Assembly (NCBI GenBank): GCA_003220225.1
Contig: QHRU01000072.1
Location: 1-64,000 of the forward strand
Length of the DNA: 64,000 nt
Source: Candidatus Rokuibacteriota bacterium
Lineage (GTDB): Bacteria > Methylomirabilota > Methylomirabilia > Rokubacteriales > CSP1-6
Reading direction: 5' to 3'
The first letter of the stretch is position 1. Each line of letters begins with the position of its first letter. Position numbers and translations under genes: made by a program. Positions 38,661-49,074 of the stretch are shown here, one piece after another. The notes under the pieces were generated by a model that was given only the letters and a program-made list of their open reading frames with translations, had not been told where the DNA came from and searched no databases.

Positions 38661-39434
38661 CTACGGTTTGGCCGCGCGCACGAGCGCCAGCGTCGACGCC
38701 ACGCCATCGTCCGCGGGGAGCGCGCGCAGGATGACCTCGTCGATCACGCCCTCCCAGCTCGCCAGCGCGCGCGCGACGTCCGCCGGCGTGTCCGCGACGA
38801 TCGCCGTCGCCTCCGGCTTCACACCCATGCGGTCGAAGTTCGCCTTGTAGGCGGGGATGGCCGCGTAGCGGCCGCCTTCCTTGGCGACGCGGTCGGCGGC
38901 GCCCGGACCCATGGCGAGCCGCACGTAGCCGAACAGCCGCGGCGCCAGGCGGCCGGCCGCCCTGGCGCCCTCGCGCACGAGCGCGGCGGAGGCCTTCGCG
39001 TGCTCGGGCGTGAGCCAGTTGAAGAGCACGCCGTCGGCGATCTCGCCGGCCAGCCGGCACATCTTGGGACCGAGCGCGGCGACGACGAGCTTCGTGCGCA
39101 GCTCCTTGCGCAGCGCGGCGACGCCGTCGCGCACGCGGTCGAGCGACTTCGGATTGGGGCTGCCGACGCCGAGCCAGAGCCGGTCGAGCGGCAGCGCGTG
39201 CGCGCGCACGCCCTCGACGATCGACTGCGGTCCGCGCGTGTGCAGCGGGATCACGCCGATCCCCAGGCCGAGCCGCCGCGTCTCCCTGGCGGCGGTCGCC
39301 AGCGCGCCGAGCCCGTCGAAGGGACCGGGATGATTCACCCAGAACGACGTGTAGCCCGCGCCCTCCGCCTCGCGCGCGGCGGCGGCGACGACCTCGGCCT
39401 TGACGTTGGCGGCGACGGCGAATCCCCGGCTCAT
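38661..39434 (-). CDS. Short LLM-class oxidoreductase
   Basis: The 257-residue protein is a compact luciferase-like enzyme: EAEGAGYTSFWVNHPGPFDG, RLGLGIGVIPLHTRGP, LDRLWLGVGSPNPKSLD and ADGVLFNWLTPEHA. It is shorter than most (300-400 residues), lacking part of the C-terminal insertion. It could use F420 or FMN. It lies 9 bases after the HEAT-repeat gene on the same strand. Confidence 0.85.
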   Translation of the reverse strand: MSRGFAVAANVKAEVVAAAAREAEGAGYTSFWVNHPGPFDGLGALATAARETRRLGLGIGVIPLHTRGPQSIVEGVRAHALPLDRLWLGVGSPNPKSLDRVRDGVAALRKELRTKLVVAALGPKMCRLAGEIADGVLFNWLTPEHAKASAALVREGARAAGRLAPRLFGYVRLAMGPGAADRVAKEGGRYAAIPAYKANFDRMGVKPEATAIVADTPADVARALASWEGVIDEVILRALPADDGVASTLALVRAAKP

Positions 39435-39443
39435 ATGTCCTCC

Positions 39444-40289
39444 CTATTCCGTGAGGGCCTGTTGGAGCGTCTCGCGCAGATCGAACACGGTGAGGCCGTA
39501 GCGCTGGCGCAGCGACTCCTCGCTCTCGCCGCGCTGCTTGCGCGCCTCGAGCTGCGCCTCGTACGCGAGGGCGTCCTGCGCGGCGGCGCGCAGCTCGGTC
39601 GCCGCGGCCGCGCCGGCGATCCGGCCGAGCGCGTAGATGGCGGTCGCGCGCACGGCGAGGCTGTCGTCCTTCAGCCGGCGGCGCACGACGTCCGCGCCGC
39701 CCTTGTCGGGCAGGGTGCCGAGCGCGAGCACGGCCTCCTGGCGCGTGCCGCTCTCGGCATGGGTGGTCAGCTCTTGCAGCTTCGTGACGCCGCGGGCGTC
39801 ACCGAGCGCCGCGAGCGCGCGCGCGGCGAGCGCCACCGTCAGCCCGTCGGGCTCGCCGAGCAAGCCCGCCAGGCGCGGGCGCACGGCGTCGCCGCCCGGA
39901 CGCTTGCCGACCTTCACCAGCGACTCCGAGGCCTCCCATTTCACGCCGGAGGCCTCCGACCCTTTGCCGCGCGCGAGCAGCTGGACGAGCACGGGAATCG
40001 TGATGCTCGGGTTGTCGATGAGCCCGAGCGCGCTCGCCACGCTGCGCCGGACCTCCGGCTCGGAATCCTCGCGCCAGCGGCCGATGAAGTTCGCGTAGCG
40101 CGGCGGACCGATCCGCCCGAGCGTCAGGATCAGCCGGTCCTTGGCCTTGCTGTTGTCGCTGATGAGGTCTGCGATCGCCTTGGAGTGGGAGAAGTCCGCC
40201 AGCTCGTTGATCGCCCCGAGCACGGCGCTGCCGCAGAACGGGTCGGCCGCTCGCGCGCCGAGCTCATCCGCTGGCGTCACGGCCAGCAA
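39444..40289 (-). CDS. HEAT-repeat protein, C-terminal part after an in-frame TGA
   Basis: From TTG 40289 or GTG 40280, about 280 residues with HEAT-like helix pairs: EPEVRRSVASALGLIDNPS, LTVALAARALAALGDARG, TRQEAVLALGTLPDKGG and LAVRATAIYALGRIAG. It is in exactly the same frame as the upstream 119-residue gene and only a TGA separates them, followed by GGGTGTTGC. Neither possible start has a good RBS. The two parts are likely one protein in relatives; readthrough, selenocysteine or a mutation are the options. HEAT proteins are scaffolds. Confidence 0.75.
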   Translation of the reverse strand: MLAVTPADELGARAADPFCGSAVLGAINELADFSHSKAIADLISDNSKAKDRLILTLGRIGPPRYANFIGRWREDSEPEVRRSVASALGLIDNPSITIPVLVQLLARGKGSEASGVKWEASESLVKVGKRPGGDAVRPRLAGLLGEPDGLTVALAARALAALGDARGVTKLQELTTHAESGTRQEAVLALGTLPDKGGADVVRRRLKDDSLAVRATAIYALGRIAGAAAATELRAAAQDALAYEAQLEARKQRGESEESLRQRYGLTVFDLRETLQQALTE

Positions 40290-40301
40290 GCAACACCCTC
40301 A
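40262..40301 (-). other. In-frame TGA with SECIS-like hairpin
   Basis: The TGA codon (40301-40299) splits one HEAT-repeat frame. Beginning 9 bases after it, TTGCTGGC (40289-40282) pairs with GCCAGCGG (40275-40268) around the 6-base loop CGTGAC; two of the eight pairs are G-U. The loop begins 17 or so bases after TGA and has G as second base, within published rules for bacterial SECIS elements as I recall them. Residues around TGA would read CVE-U-GCC. Confidence 0.35.
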
Positions 40302-40658
40302 CTCGACGCACTCGTGGTCGAGCGGCTTGCCGCTCTTCACGAGCTCGAGGAGCGGGACGACCGCTTCCTTCGCCTTGAGCTGCGCCAGGCTGCGCGCGAT
40401 GGCGTCGCGCACGTCGCCGCTGCAGGTCGCCCACTCGCGATTGCGCAGGGCGTCGATCAGCGCCGGCACGACCTGCGCGCGCTGGCTCGCAAAGCCGCCC
40501 AGCCGGTCGGCGGCGCCGACCGCCTCGGTGAACTCGCGACCCTGCAGCGTGCGGATGAGCTCGGCCGCGGTGGGCTGGCCGGCGGGCTTCTGGCCGGCGG
40601 CCGGGGTGGCGAGAGCCAGGCAAAGGCACAGGGTGAGCACGCTGGATCGATGGCTCAT
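40299..40658 (-). CDS. Secreted HEAT-repeat protein, N-terminal part
   Basis: The 119-residue product starts with a signal peptide (VLTLCLCLALATPAAG). Two HEAT-like repeats follow: FASQRAQVVPALIDALRNRE and DVRDAIARSLAQLKAKEAVV. It ends LVKSGKPLDHECVE at an in-frame TGA; the next codons in the same frame continue into the 39444-40289 part. As it stands, it would be a short exported protein. Confidence 0.75.
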   Translation of the reverse strand: MSHRSSVLTLCLCLALATPAAGQKPAGQPTAAELIRTLQGREFTEAVGAADRLGGFASQRAQVVPALIDALRNREWATCSGDVRDAIARSLAQLKAKEAVVPLLELVKSGKPLDHECVE

Positions 40659-40710
40659 GGGTGCATACTATGCCCCACGCCCGGAATGGACGGGCAAGAG
40701 GAGGCAGCGC

Positions 40711-42351
40711 ATGAAGGCAGCGGCCGTGGTGGCGGACATTCTCAAGCGCGAAGGCGTGAAATTCCTGATCGGCTACCCGGTCAATCAGATCATCGAGGCG
40801 GCGGCCGAGGCCGACATCCGCACGATCATCGTGCGCCAGGAGCGCGTGGGCCTGCACATGGCCGACGCGCTCAGCCGCGTGACCTCCGGGGACCGCATCG
40901 GCGTCTTCGCGATGCAGCACGGGCCCGGCACCGAGAACTCGTTCGGTGGCGTCGCCCAGGCGTTCGGCGACTCCGTGCCGATCGTCGTCCTGCCCGGCGG
41001 CTACCCGCGCCACCTGCTCAACATCACGCCCAATTTCTCCTCGTGGCTCAACTACCAGCACGTGACCAAGTGGGCCGAGCAGGTCATCCTGCCGCAGCAC
41101 GTGCCGGACGCGATGCGCCGCGCGTTCACGCAGGTGAAGAACGGCCGGCCGCGCCCGGTGCTCGTCGAGATCCCGGTCGACGTCATGCGCGAGGAGGTGC
41201 CGGACGGCTGGACGTACACGCCGGCGCCGCGCCTGCGCGTGGCGCCCGATCCCAAGTCCGTGAGCGAGGTCGCCGCCGCGCTGGTGGCGGCCGAGCGTCC
41301 GGTGATCTACGCCGGCCAGGGCGTGCACTATGCGAAAGCCTGGACGCAGCTGCGCGAGCTGGCCGAGCTGCTCGAGGCGCCGGTGACGACGAGCCTGCAA
41401 GGCAAAAGCGCGTTCCCCGAGACGCACGCGCTCTCGCTCGGCTCGGGCGGCCGCTCGATCAGCAAGCAGCTGCACCACTTCCTGACCAACGCCGACCTGA
41501 TCTTCGGCATCGGCTGCTCGTTCGCCTCGACCAACTACGGCGTGCCGATGCCCAAGGGCAAGAAGCTCGTGCACGCCACCCTCGACCCGCTCGACATCAA
41601 CAAGGACGTGCGCGCGGAGATGGCGCTGGTCGGCGACGCCGCGCTCACCCTGGACGCGCTGCTGGGCGAGGTGCGCGACCGGCTGAAGGGCAAGCCGCGC
41701 GGCCGCATGCCCGCCGTCACCGCCGAGATCAGCCGGCTCAAGACGGAGTGGATGGCGCAGTGGATGCCGCGCCTCACCGCGAAGACCACGCCGCTCTCGC
41801 CCTACCGCGTGATCTACGACCTCCTGCACACGGTGGACGTGCCCAACACGATCATCACCCACGACGCGGGCAGCCCGCGCGACCAGATCTCGCCGTTCTG
41901 GGAGCCGATTGCGCCCCTCACCTACATCGGTTGGGGCAAGACGACCCAGCTCGGGTACGGCCTCGGCCTGGCCATGGGCGCCAAGCTCGCCCAGCCCGAC
42001 AAGCTCTGCGTCAACGTCTGGGGCGACGCGGCCATCGGCTTCACGGGCATGGACTTCGAGACGGCGGTGCGCGAGCGGATCCCGATCCTCTCGGTGCTGC
42101 TCAACAACTTCTCGATGGCCATCGAGCTGAAGGTCATGGCCACGGCCACCGAGAAGTACCGCTCGACCGACATCAGCGGCAACTACGCCGACATGGCCAA
42201 GGCCTTCGGCGGCTGGGGCGAGCGCGTGACCGCGCCCGACGACATCGTGCCCGCCATCAAGCGCGCGATCGCCAAGACGCGCGAGGGCACGCCGGCGCTG
42301 CTCGAATTCATCACCGAGAAGGCGGTGGACTTCTCGATGTACCCGGCATGA
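40711..42351 (+). CDS. Thiamine-diphosphate-dependent enzyme (acetolactate synthase-like)
   Basis: The ATG at 40711 follows AAGAGGAGGC and gives 546 residues. The ThDP family layout is complete: N-terminal Pyr domain with catalytic Glu in IIVRQERVGLHMADAL, middle domain (AERPVIYAGQGVHYAKAW), and C-terminal PP domain with the GDG-N motif as WGDAAIGFTGMDFETAV and LNNFSMAIELK. It lacks markers for a specific reaction; acetolactate synthase, oxalyl-CoA decarboxylase or related lyases are possible. The stop overlaps the ModA-like start (ATGA). Confidence 0.9.
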   Translation: MKAAAVVADILKREGVKFLIGYPVNQIIEAAAEADIRTIIVRQERVGLHMADALSRVTSGDRIGVFAMQHGPGTENSFGGVAQAFGDSVPIVVLPGGYPRHLLNITPNFSSWLNYQHVTKWAEQVILPQHVPDAMRRAFTQVKNGRPRPVLVEIPVDVMREEVPDGWTYTPAPRLRVAPDPKSVSEVAAALVAAERPVIYAGQGVHYAKAWTQLRELAELLEAPVTTSLQGKSAFPETHALSLGSGGRSISKQLHHFLTNADLIFGIGCSFASTNYGVPMPKGKKLVHATLDPLDINKDVRAEMALVGDAALTLDALLGEVRDRLKGKPRGRMPAVTAEISRLKTEWMAQWMPRLTAKTTPLSPYRVIYDLLHTVDVPNTIITHDAGSPRDQISPFWEPIAPLTYIGWGKTTQLGYGLGLAMGAKLAQPDKLCVNVWGDAAIGFTGMDFETAVRERIPILSVLLNNFSMAIELKVMATATEKYRSTDISGNYADMAKAFGGWGERVTAPDDIVPAIKRAIAKTREGTPALLEFITEKAVDFSMYPA

Positions 42352-43109
42352 GCGCGCTCGCGTTCGCCGTCGCGCTGCTGGCGTCCTGCGTGTTCGGCGT
42401 CGCGGCGGCCGCCGCCGCGGAGGTCCGCGTGCTCAGCGCGGGCGCCATGAAAGCGATGGTCACCGAGCTGAGCGGCGGTTTCCAGAAGGAGACCGGCCAC
42501 ACCGTCACCATCACGTCCGACACCGGCGGTGGATTGAGGCGCAGGATCGAGGGGGGCGAGGTCGCCGACGTCCTCATCGCCCCCGATGCCGCGATGGATG
42601 CGCTGACGAAGTCGAGCCTCGCCGTCGCCGGCACCCGCGCCGACCTCGCGAAGACGGCGATCGGCGTCGCCGTACGCCAGGGCGCGCCGCAGCCCGACAT
42701 CTCCACGGTGGACGCCTTCAAGCGCGCGCTGCTCGAGGCGCGCTCGATCGTCTACAACGACCCGGCCATCGGCGCCACGAGCGGCATCCACTTCGCGGCC
42801 GTGCTCCAGCGACTGGGCATCGCGGAGGCCGTGAAGGCGAAAACCGTGCTGTGGAAGGGCGGCTACGCGGCGGAGGCGCTCGTCAACGGCCAGGCCGAGC
42901 TGTGCGTTCACCAGATCAGCGAGATCCTGCCGGTGAAGGGCGTGGTGCTGGTGGGGCCGCTGCCCGCGGAGGTGAACAAGGTCACCGTCTATGCGGGCGC
43001 GATGCTCGCGTCGAGCCCTTCGCCCGACGCCGGGCGCGCGTTCCTCACGTACCTCGCGCGGCCGGAGTTCCGCGCGAAGTTCGCGGCGGCGGGGCTGGAC
43101 TATCGGTAG
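42348..43109 (+). CDS. ModA-like extracellular solute-binding protein
   Basis: The 253-residue protein has a signal peptide (LALLASCVFGVAAAAAA region) and the molybdate-binding-type pattern: EVRVLSAGAMKAMVTELSGG, VTITSDTGGGLRRRIEGGEV, ADVLIAPDAAMDALTK and NDPAIGATSGIHFAAVL. No permease or ATPase follows, so it is an orphan binding protein coupled to the TPP enzyme, perhaps binding an organic acid rather than molybdate (inference). Confidence 0.85.
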   Translation: MSALAFAVALLASCVFGVAAAAAAEVRVLSAGAMKAMVTELSGGFQKETGHTVTITSDTGGGLRRRIEGGEVADVLIAPDAAMDALTKSSLAVAGTRADLAKTAIGVAVRQGAPQPDISTVDAFKRALLEARSIVYNDPAIGATSGIHFAAVLQRLGIAEAVKAKTVLWKGGYAAEALVNGQAELCVHQISEILPVKGVVLVGPLPAEVNKVTVYAGAMLASSPSPDAGRAFLTYLARPEFRAKFAAAGLDYR

Positions 43110-43112
43110 GCG

Positions 43113-43451
43113 CTACGTCGCTGGCCGATGGGGGCGGGCACTACGAGCGGCCCGGTGCATCCGGGCGTTAGAGGTCCGCCCCGCCCCGTAGGACGCGAGC
43201 TCTTCGCGCACAACCTGCCTCACGACGTCGAGGGTCGACCGCCGGTGGACGTGCTCGAGCAGCGCGTCATTGATCAGCGTCTGGTAGTTGCCGCCGCCAG
43301 CCTTGTCGACCACGTCCCGAAAATACTGAAGTACACCGTTGTCGAGGCGAATCGAGATCTTCGTTTTCCCCGGCTCAGGCTTGATGACGGGGCCGCGCCT
43401 CGCGCGAGAGAAATCTATGTTGCGATATCTCTCAGCCACGGCCTTCTTCAT
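43113..43451 (-). CDS. brnA-like: BrnA-like ribbon-helix-helix antitoxin (orphan)
   Basis: From ATG 43451 the protein has 112 residues. The core KTKISIRLDNGVLQYFRDVV and GGGNYQTLINDALLEHV is the RHH domain of BrnA/DUF4415 antitoxins. The C-terminal 25 residues (GAGRTSNARMHRAARSARPH) look like a run-on and are Arg-rich. The toxin partner BrnT would normally lie directly upstream, overlapping this ATG; only a 40-base remnant is found. It may still regulate its promoter. Confidence 0.82.
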   Translation of the reverse strand: MKKAVAERYRNIDFSRARRGPVIKPEPGKTKISIRLDNGVLQYFRDVVDKAGGGNYQTLINDALLEHVHRRSTLDVVRQVVREELASYGAGRTSNARMHRAARSARPHRPAT

Positions 43452-43492
43452 AGAGCTCCCTCTGCTGCCGCCTTCCGCGGATGCCACTCGAA
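43448..43492 (-). pseudogene. brnT toxin remnant
   Basis: The minus-strand frame ending at 43448 reads FEWHPRKAAAEGAL, matching the conserved N-terminus of BrnT (FEWDPxKA). The same bases in another frame read RELYEEGRG and end at 43432, matching the usual BrnT C-terminus that overlaps the brnA ATG. A large internal deletion that joined the two ends of brnT explains both. Confidence 0.55.
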
Positions 43493-43504
43493 CCGCCCGA
43501 GGAT

Positions 43505-43533
43505 AGTGTATGGACGTTTGTCCTCCGAGGCAA
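43505..43533 (-). promoter_or_regulatory. Promoter candidate before brnA
   Basis: On the minus strand TTGCCT (43533-43528) and TACACT (43510-43505) are 17 bases apart, with the inverted repeat GGAC-AAAC-GTCC in the spacer. This would start transcription near 43498, just before the brnT remnant, and suits a self-regulated toxin-antitoxin operon. Confidence 0.5.
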
Positions 43534-43555
43534 GCGGTATCGCCTCGGAGCAGCG

Positions 43556-43822
43556 TCAGGACTTCGGGGGCCGGATCGTCGCGCCCTTATCGGCCGCGGC
43601 GCTCTTGCGCGCGGCGGCGATCTCCTGCTTGACGGCGTCGCGTCCGGGGAACTCGCGCTTGGCCTTCGTGTACCAGCCGCGCGCGTTGTCGAGGTCGCCC
43701 TCGAGTATGTGCACGACGCCGTGCAGCCACGCGGCCAGCGTCGAGGACTCCTTCTGGACGATCTCGTGGGCGGCCTTCCAGTCGCCGGCTTCCAGCAGGT
43801 CGAGCACGCGGGTCGTGTCCAT
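43556..43822 (-). CDS. Small conserved tetratricopeptide-like protein
   Basis: From ATG 43822, 88 residues: TTRVLDLLEAGDWKAAHEIV, STLAAWLHGVVHILEGDLDN and ARGWYTKAKREFPGRDAV. These form two TPR-like helix pairs. Similar short proteins are common hypotheticals in many bacteria. It starts 73 bases from the divergent hydroxyacid dehydrogenase gene; no function can be assigned. Confidence 0.75.
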   Translation of the reverse strand: MDTTRVLDLLEAGDWKAAHEIVQKESSTLAAWLHGVVHILEGDLDNARGWYTKAKREFPGRDAVKQEIAAARKSAAADKGATIRPPKS

Positions 43823-43895
43823 GGCGCGAGTATAATGCCGCCACGCTTGCGCCGCAGAGGCCGAATGTGCTGCACCCATAACGAAGGAGGCTCCC

Positions 43896-44939
43896 GTGGC
43901 GAAATTCAAGGTGGTGACCCCGGCCGGACCGACGTACGGCGCCAAGACCGACTACGCGCTCGAGCTGGAGGCGCTGCGCCCGCTCGGCGCCGAGATCGTG
44001 GAGGTCGACGCCAAGAGCGAGGAGGACTTCGTCGCCTCCGCGCGCGACGCGGACGCGCTCTACGCCAAGGGCCGCAAGATCACCAAGAAGATCGTCGACG
44101 GCCTCGAGCGCTGTCGCGTGATCTCGCTCGGCTCCGTCGGCGTGGACTCCGTGGACGTGGCCGCCGCCACCGCGCGCGGCATCCCCGTCACCAACGTTCC
44201 CGACACATTCATCGAAGAAGTCGCCGACCACGCGATGACGCTGATCCTCGCGACCTTTCGCCGGCTCATCACGATGGACCGCATGGTGCGCGAGGGCCGC
44301 TGGCGCGAAGGCCGGCCGCTGCTCTACCAGTTCCCGCGGCTCATGGGCCAGACGCTCGGCTTCGTCGCCTTCGGCCACGTCGCGCGCGCGGTGGCGGTGC
44401 GGGCGCGACCGTTCGGCCTGCGCCTGATCGCCTACGACCCGTTCGTCGAGGAGCTGATGATGAGCCGCTACGGCGTCGAGCCGGTGAGCCTGCCCGAGCT
44501 GCTCGTGCAGGCCGACATCATCTCGATGCACGCGCCGTCCACGCCGAGCGCGCACCACATGCTGCGGGAGGAGCACTTCCGGGCGATGAAGCGCACCGCG
44601 CTCTTCGTCAACACGGGGCGCGGTCCGACCGTCGACGAGCCGGCGCTGATCAAGGCGCTCCAGGAGGGCTGGATCGCCGGCGCCGGGCTCGACGTGCTCG
44701 AGGAAGAGCCCGTCACGCCGTCGAATCCGCTGCTCAAGATGGACAACGTCACCCTGACGCCGCACGTCGCCTCAGCCTCCGCGCGCTTCGATCCCGTGCG
44801 GCTGCGCCGCGTGGGCCAGGAGATCGCGCTCGTGCTGAGCGGGCGATGGCCGATGAGCTGCGTGAACCCGGCGGTGCTCGACAAGAGCGGCCTCGCCCGC
44901 TGGCAGCCCCACTCGATGGAGCGCGGCCCCGGAGCGTAA
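43896..44939 (+). CDS. D-2-hydroxyacid dehydrogenase (CtBP/SerA-like)
   Basis: GTG start at 43896 after AAGGAGG; 347 residues. Substrate-binding domain with VISLGSVGVDSVDVAAA, then the cofactor loop LGFVAFGHVARAVAVRA (GxGxxA variant), catalytic Arg in VNTGRGPTVDE, Glu in DVLEEEPV and His in TPHVASASARF. It reduces or oxidises 2-hydroxy acids with NAD(H). The C-terminus SMERGPGA is nearly repeated at the end of the next gene. Confidence 0.92.
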   Translation: MAKFKVVTPAGPTYGAKTDYALELEALRPLGAEIVEVDAKSEEDFVASARDADALYAKGRKITKKIVDGLERCRVISLGSVGVDSVDVAAATARGIPVTNVPDTFIEEVADHAMTLILATFRRLITMDRMVREGRWREGRPLLYQFPRLMGQTLGFVAFGHVARAVAVRARPFGLRLIAYDPFVEELMMSRYGVEPVSLPELLVQADIISMHAPSTPSAHHMLREEHFRAMKRTALFVNTGRGPTVDEPALIKALQEGWIAGAGLDVLEEEPVTPSNPLLKMDNVTLTPHVASASARFDPVRLRRVGQEIALVLSGRWPMSCVNPAVLDKSGLARWQPHSMERGPGA

Positions 44940-44952
44940 ACTCGGGAGCGGG

Positions 44953-47862
<2,910 letters not shown>

Positions 47863-47889
47863 CCCGAGTTCTGGTAGCCTGGAGGCGTC

Positions 47890-48165
47890 ATGGTGCACCA
47901 CGACTGGCGCGAACGCGCAGCCCGCATGGGGCGGACGACCGCCCGGCTGCGCGATGGTCACATGCCGGAGGTTCAGATCTGGTCGATGCGCGTCGTCCGG
48001 CCGACGCGCGACCCCTGCATCACCTGCGGCGACGCCCTGGACACCGGCGCGGAGGCCGTGGAGGTCTTCTCGGTCGACGGCGTTCGGCTGCTCTTCCACG
48101 TCGAGTGTCACGACATGTGGGTCGCCTTCCGGGAGCGCTCGAGCCGCCCTGATCCGCCGCCCTGA
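47890..48165 (+). CDS. Small protein with possible Zn-binding CxxC/HxxC
   Basis: The 91-residue protein has an N-terminal basic helix (DWRERAARMGRTTARLR) and a CITCG ... LFHVEC pattern at residues 43-73 that could bind one zinc. I do not recognise a family. It lies 27 bases after the histidine kinase gene, on the same strand, so may be an accessory of that sensor. Confidence 0.55.
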   Translation: MVHHDWRERAARMGRTTARLRDGHMPEVQIWSMRVVRPTRDPCITCGDALDTGAEAVEVFSVDGVRLLFHVECHDMWVAFRERSSRPDPPP

Positions 48166-48328
48166 GCGCCGCCGCAGCGCTGCGCCGCGTGTGATGGCAC
48201 GCGGTTTGGAGTATCGTTGGCGGCGGCGGATGGTCGGCTGGAGCAGTTTCTGCCGCTTCCTGCTCCTTCATGCGCGTCCGAAGCACAGCGGCGACAGGAC
48301 GCGTGACGACCCTCCGCCCTGCTGCCTC

Positions 48329-48361
48329 GGGGCCCCGCGGGCGTGTCGCCCGCGGAGCCCC
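48329..48361 (-). terminator. Strong hairpin after the DUF1344 gene
   Basis: A 15-bp stem with one mismatch (GGGGCCCCGCGGGCG against CGCCCGCGGAGCCCC) and a 3-base loop lies 10 bases downstream of the DUF1344 stop. There is no clear T-run. The rest of 48166-48371 shows no gene. Confidence 0.6.
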
Positions 48362-48371
48362 GCCGGACACG

Positions 48372-48623
48372 CTACTTCATCTGGACGCTGGTCGCCTCGT
48401 TCTTGCCGTCGCGCTCCTCGTACGACACGGTGATCTCCGCGCCCTCCGTCAGCCCGTCGAGGGCGATGCCGTCGGGAATCGAGATCCGCGTGCCGTCCTC
48501 GAGTGTGACGACACGGTCGCCGGAGTCGATCGCCTTCACCTTGCCCTGGATCTCGGCGCCCAGCGCGATAGCGGGAACGGCGAGCAGCACGATCACGAGC
48601 GCGAAACGCAGTAGACGAGTCAT
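48372..48623 (-). CDS. DUF1344 periplasmic protein
   Basis: The 83-residue protein has a signal peptide (FALVIVLLAVPAIALGA) and a small beta barrel: EIQGKVKAIDSGDRVVTLED and ITVSYEERDGKNEATSVQM. This is the DUF1344 pattern, common in alpha- and betaproteobacteria and soil phyla, with no known role. Confidence 0.8.
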   Translation of the reverse strand: MTRLLRFALVIVLLAVPAIALGAEIQGKVKAIDSGDRVVTLEDGTRISIPDGIALDGLTEGAEITVSYEERDGKNEATSVQMK

Positions 48624-48674
48624 GGATGGAGTCCTCCCGTTCGTGTGGTTGACGTCCGAACGCGCGTCGTCGAG

Positions 48675-48998
48675 TCAGACGGCCTGACGCGGACGCGGAG
48701 GACTGCGGGACGACGACCACCGGGCTGGCGGCGCCAGAACGGTGACGGCAGCTGGCGCCGGCACGCGCTCCCACGCCACGCCCAGCACGCTGCTGAGATC
48801 CGGTTCACGGACGTCCTCGACGACCAGGGCGAGCCGGATGCGGATCTCGTCACCGTCGAGGAGGTCGTCGTTCTCGAACGCCGGCGACGACGACAGCCGG
48901 TTGAGGTGCGCCTCGGCCAGACGCCGCTCGGCACTCGCCATGAGGACGAGCAGGCAGAAGCACCCGACGGCCACGACGCGGTGACGTCGGAGATCCAC
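48675..48998 (-). CDS. Hypothetical secreted protein
   Basis: This 107-residue frame starts with a plausible signal peptide (VVAVGCFCLLVLMASA) and has an acidic middle (FENDDLLDGDEIRIRLALVV) and a Pro/Arg-rich end. No family is recognised. It lies 51 bases upstream of the DUF1344 gene on the same strand. The tail composition suggests that only the first 80 residues may be real coding sequence. Confidence 0.4.
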   Translation of the reverse strand: MDLRRHRVVAVGCFCLLVLMASAERRLAEAHLNRLSSSPAFENDDLLDGDEIRIRLALVVEDVREPDLSSVLGVAWERVPAPAAVTVLAPPARWSSSRSPPRPRQAV

Positions 48999-49074
48999 GC
49001 GATCAGGGTACCTCGCCTTTCAAGCCCCGGGTGGCTATACTCCAGCCACTTCGCCTCGGAGGTGTGAATCTCCC

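Noticed and set aside
38652-42347. Long plus-strand open frame before the ModA-like start
   Set aside because: It covers the reverse of LLM and HEAT genes and another frame of the TPP enzyme; only the 42348-43109 end is real.
43831-43836. TATAAT as a promoter for the hydroxyacid dehydrogenase
   Set aside because: No -35-like sequence at 16-18 bases upstream; kept only as a chance match.
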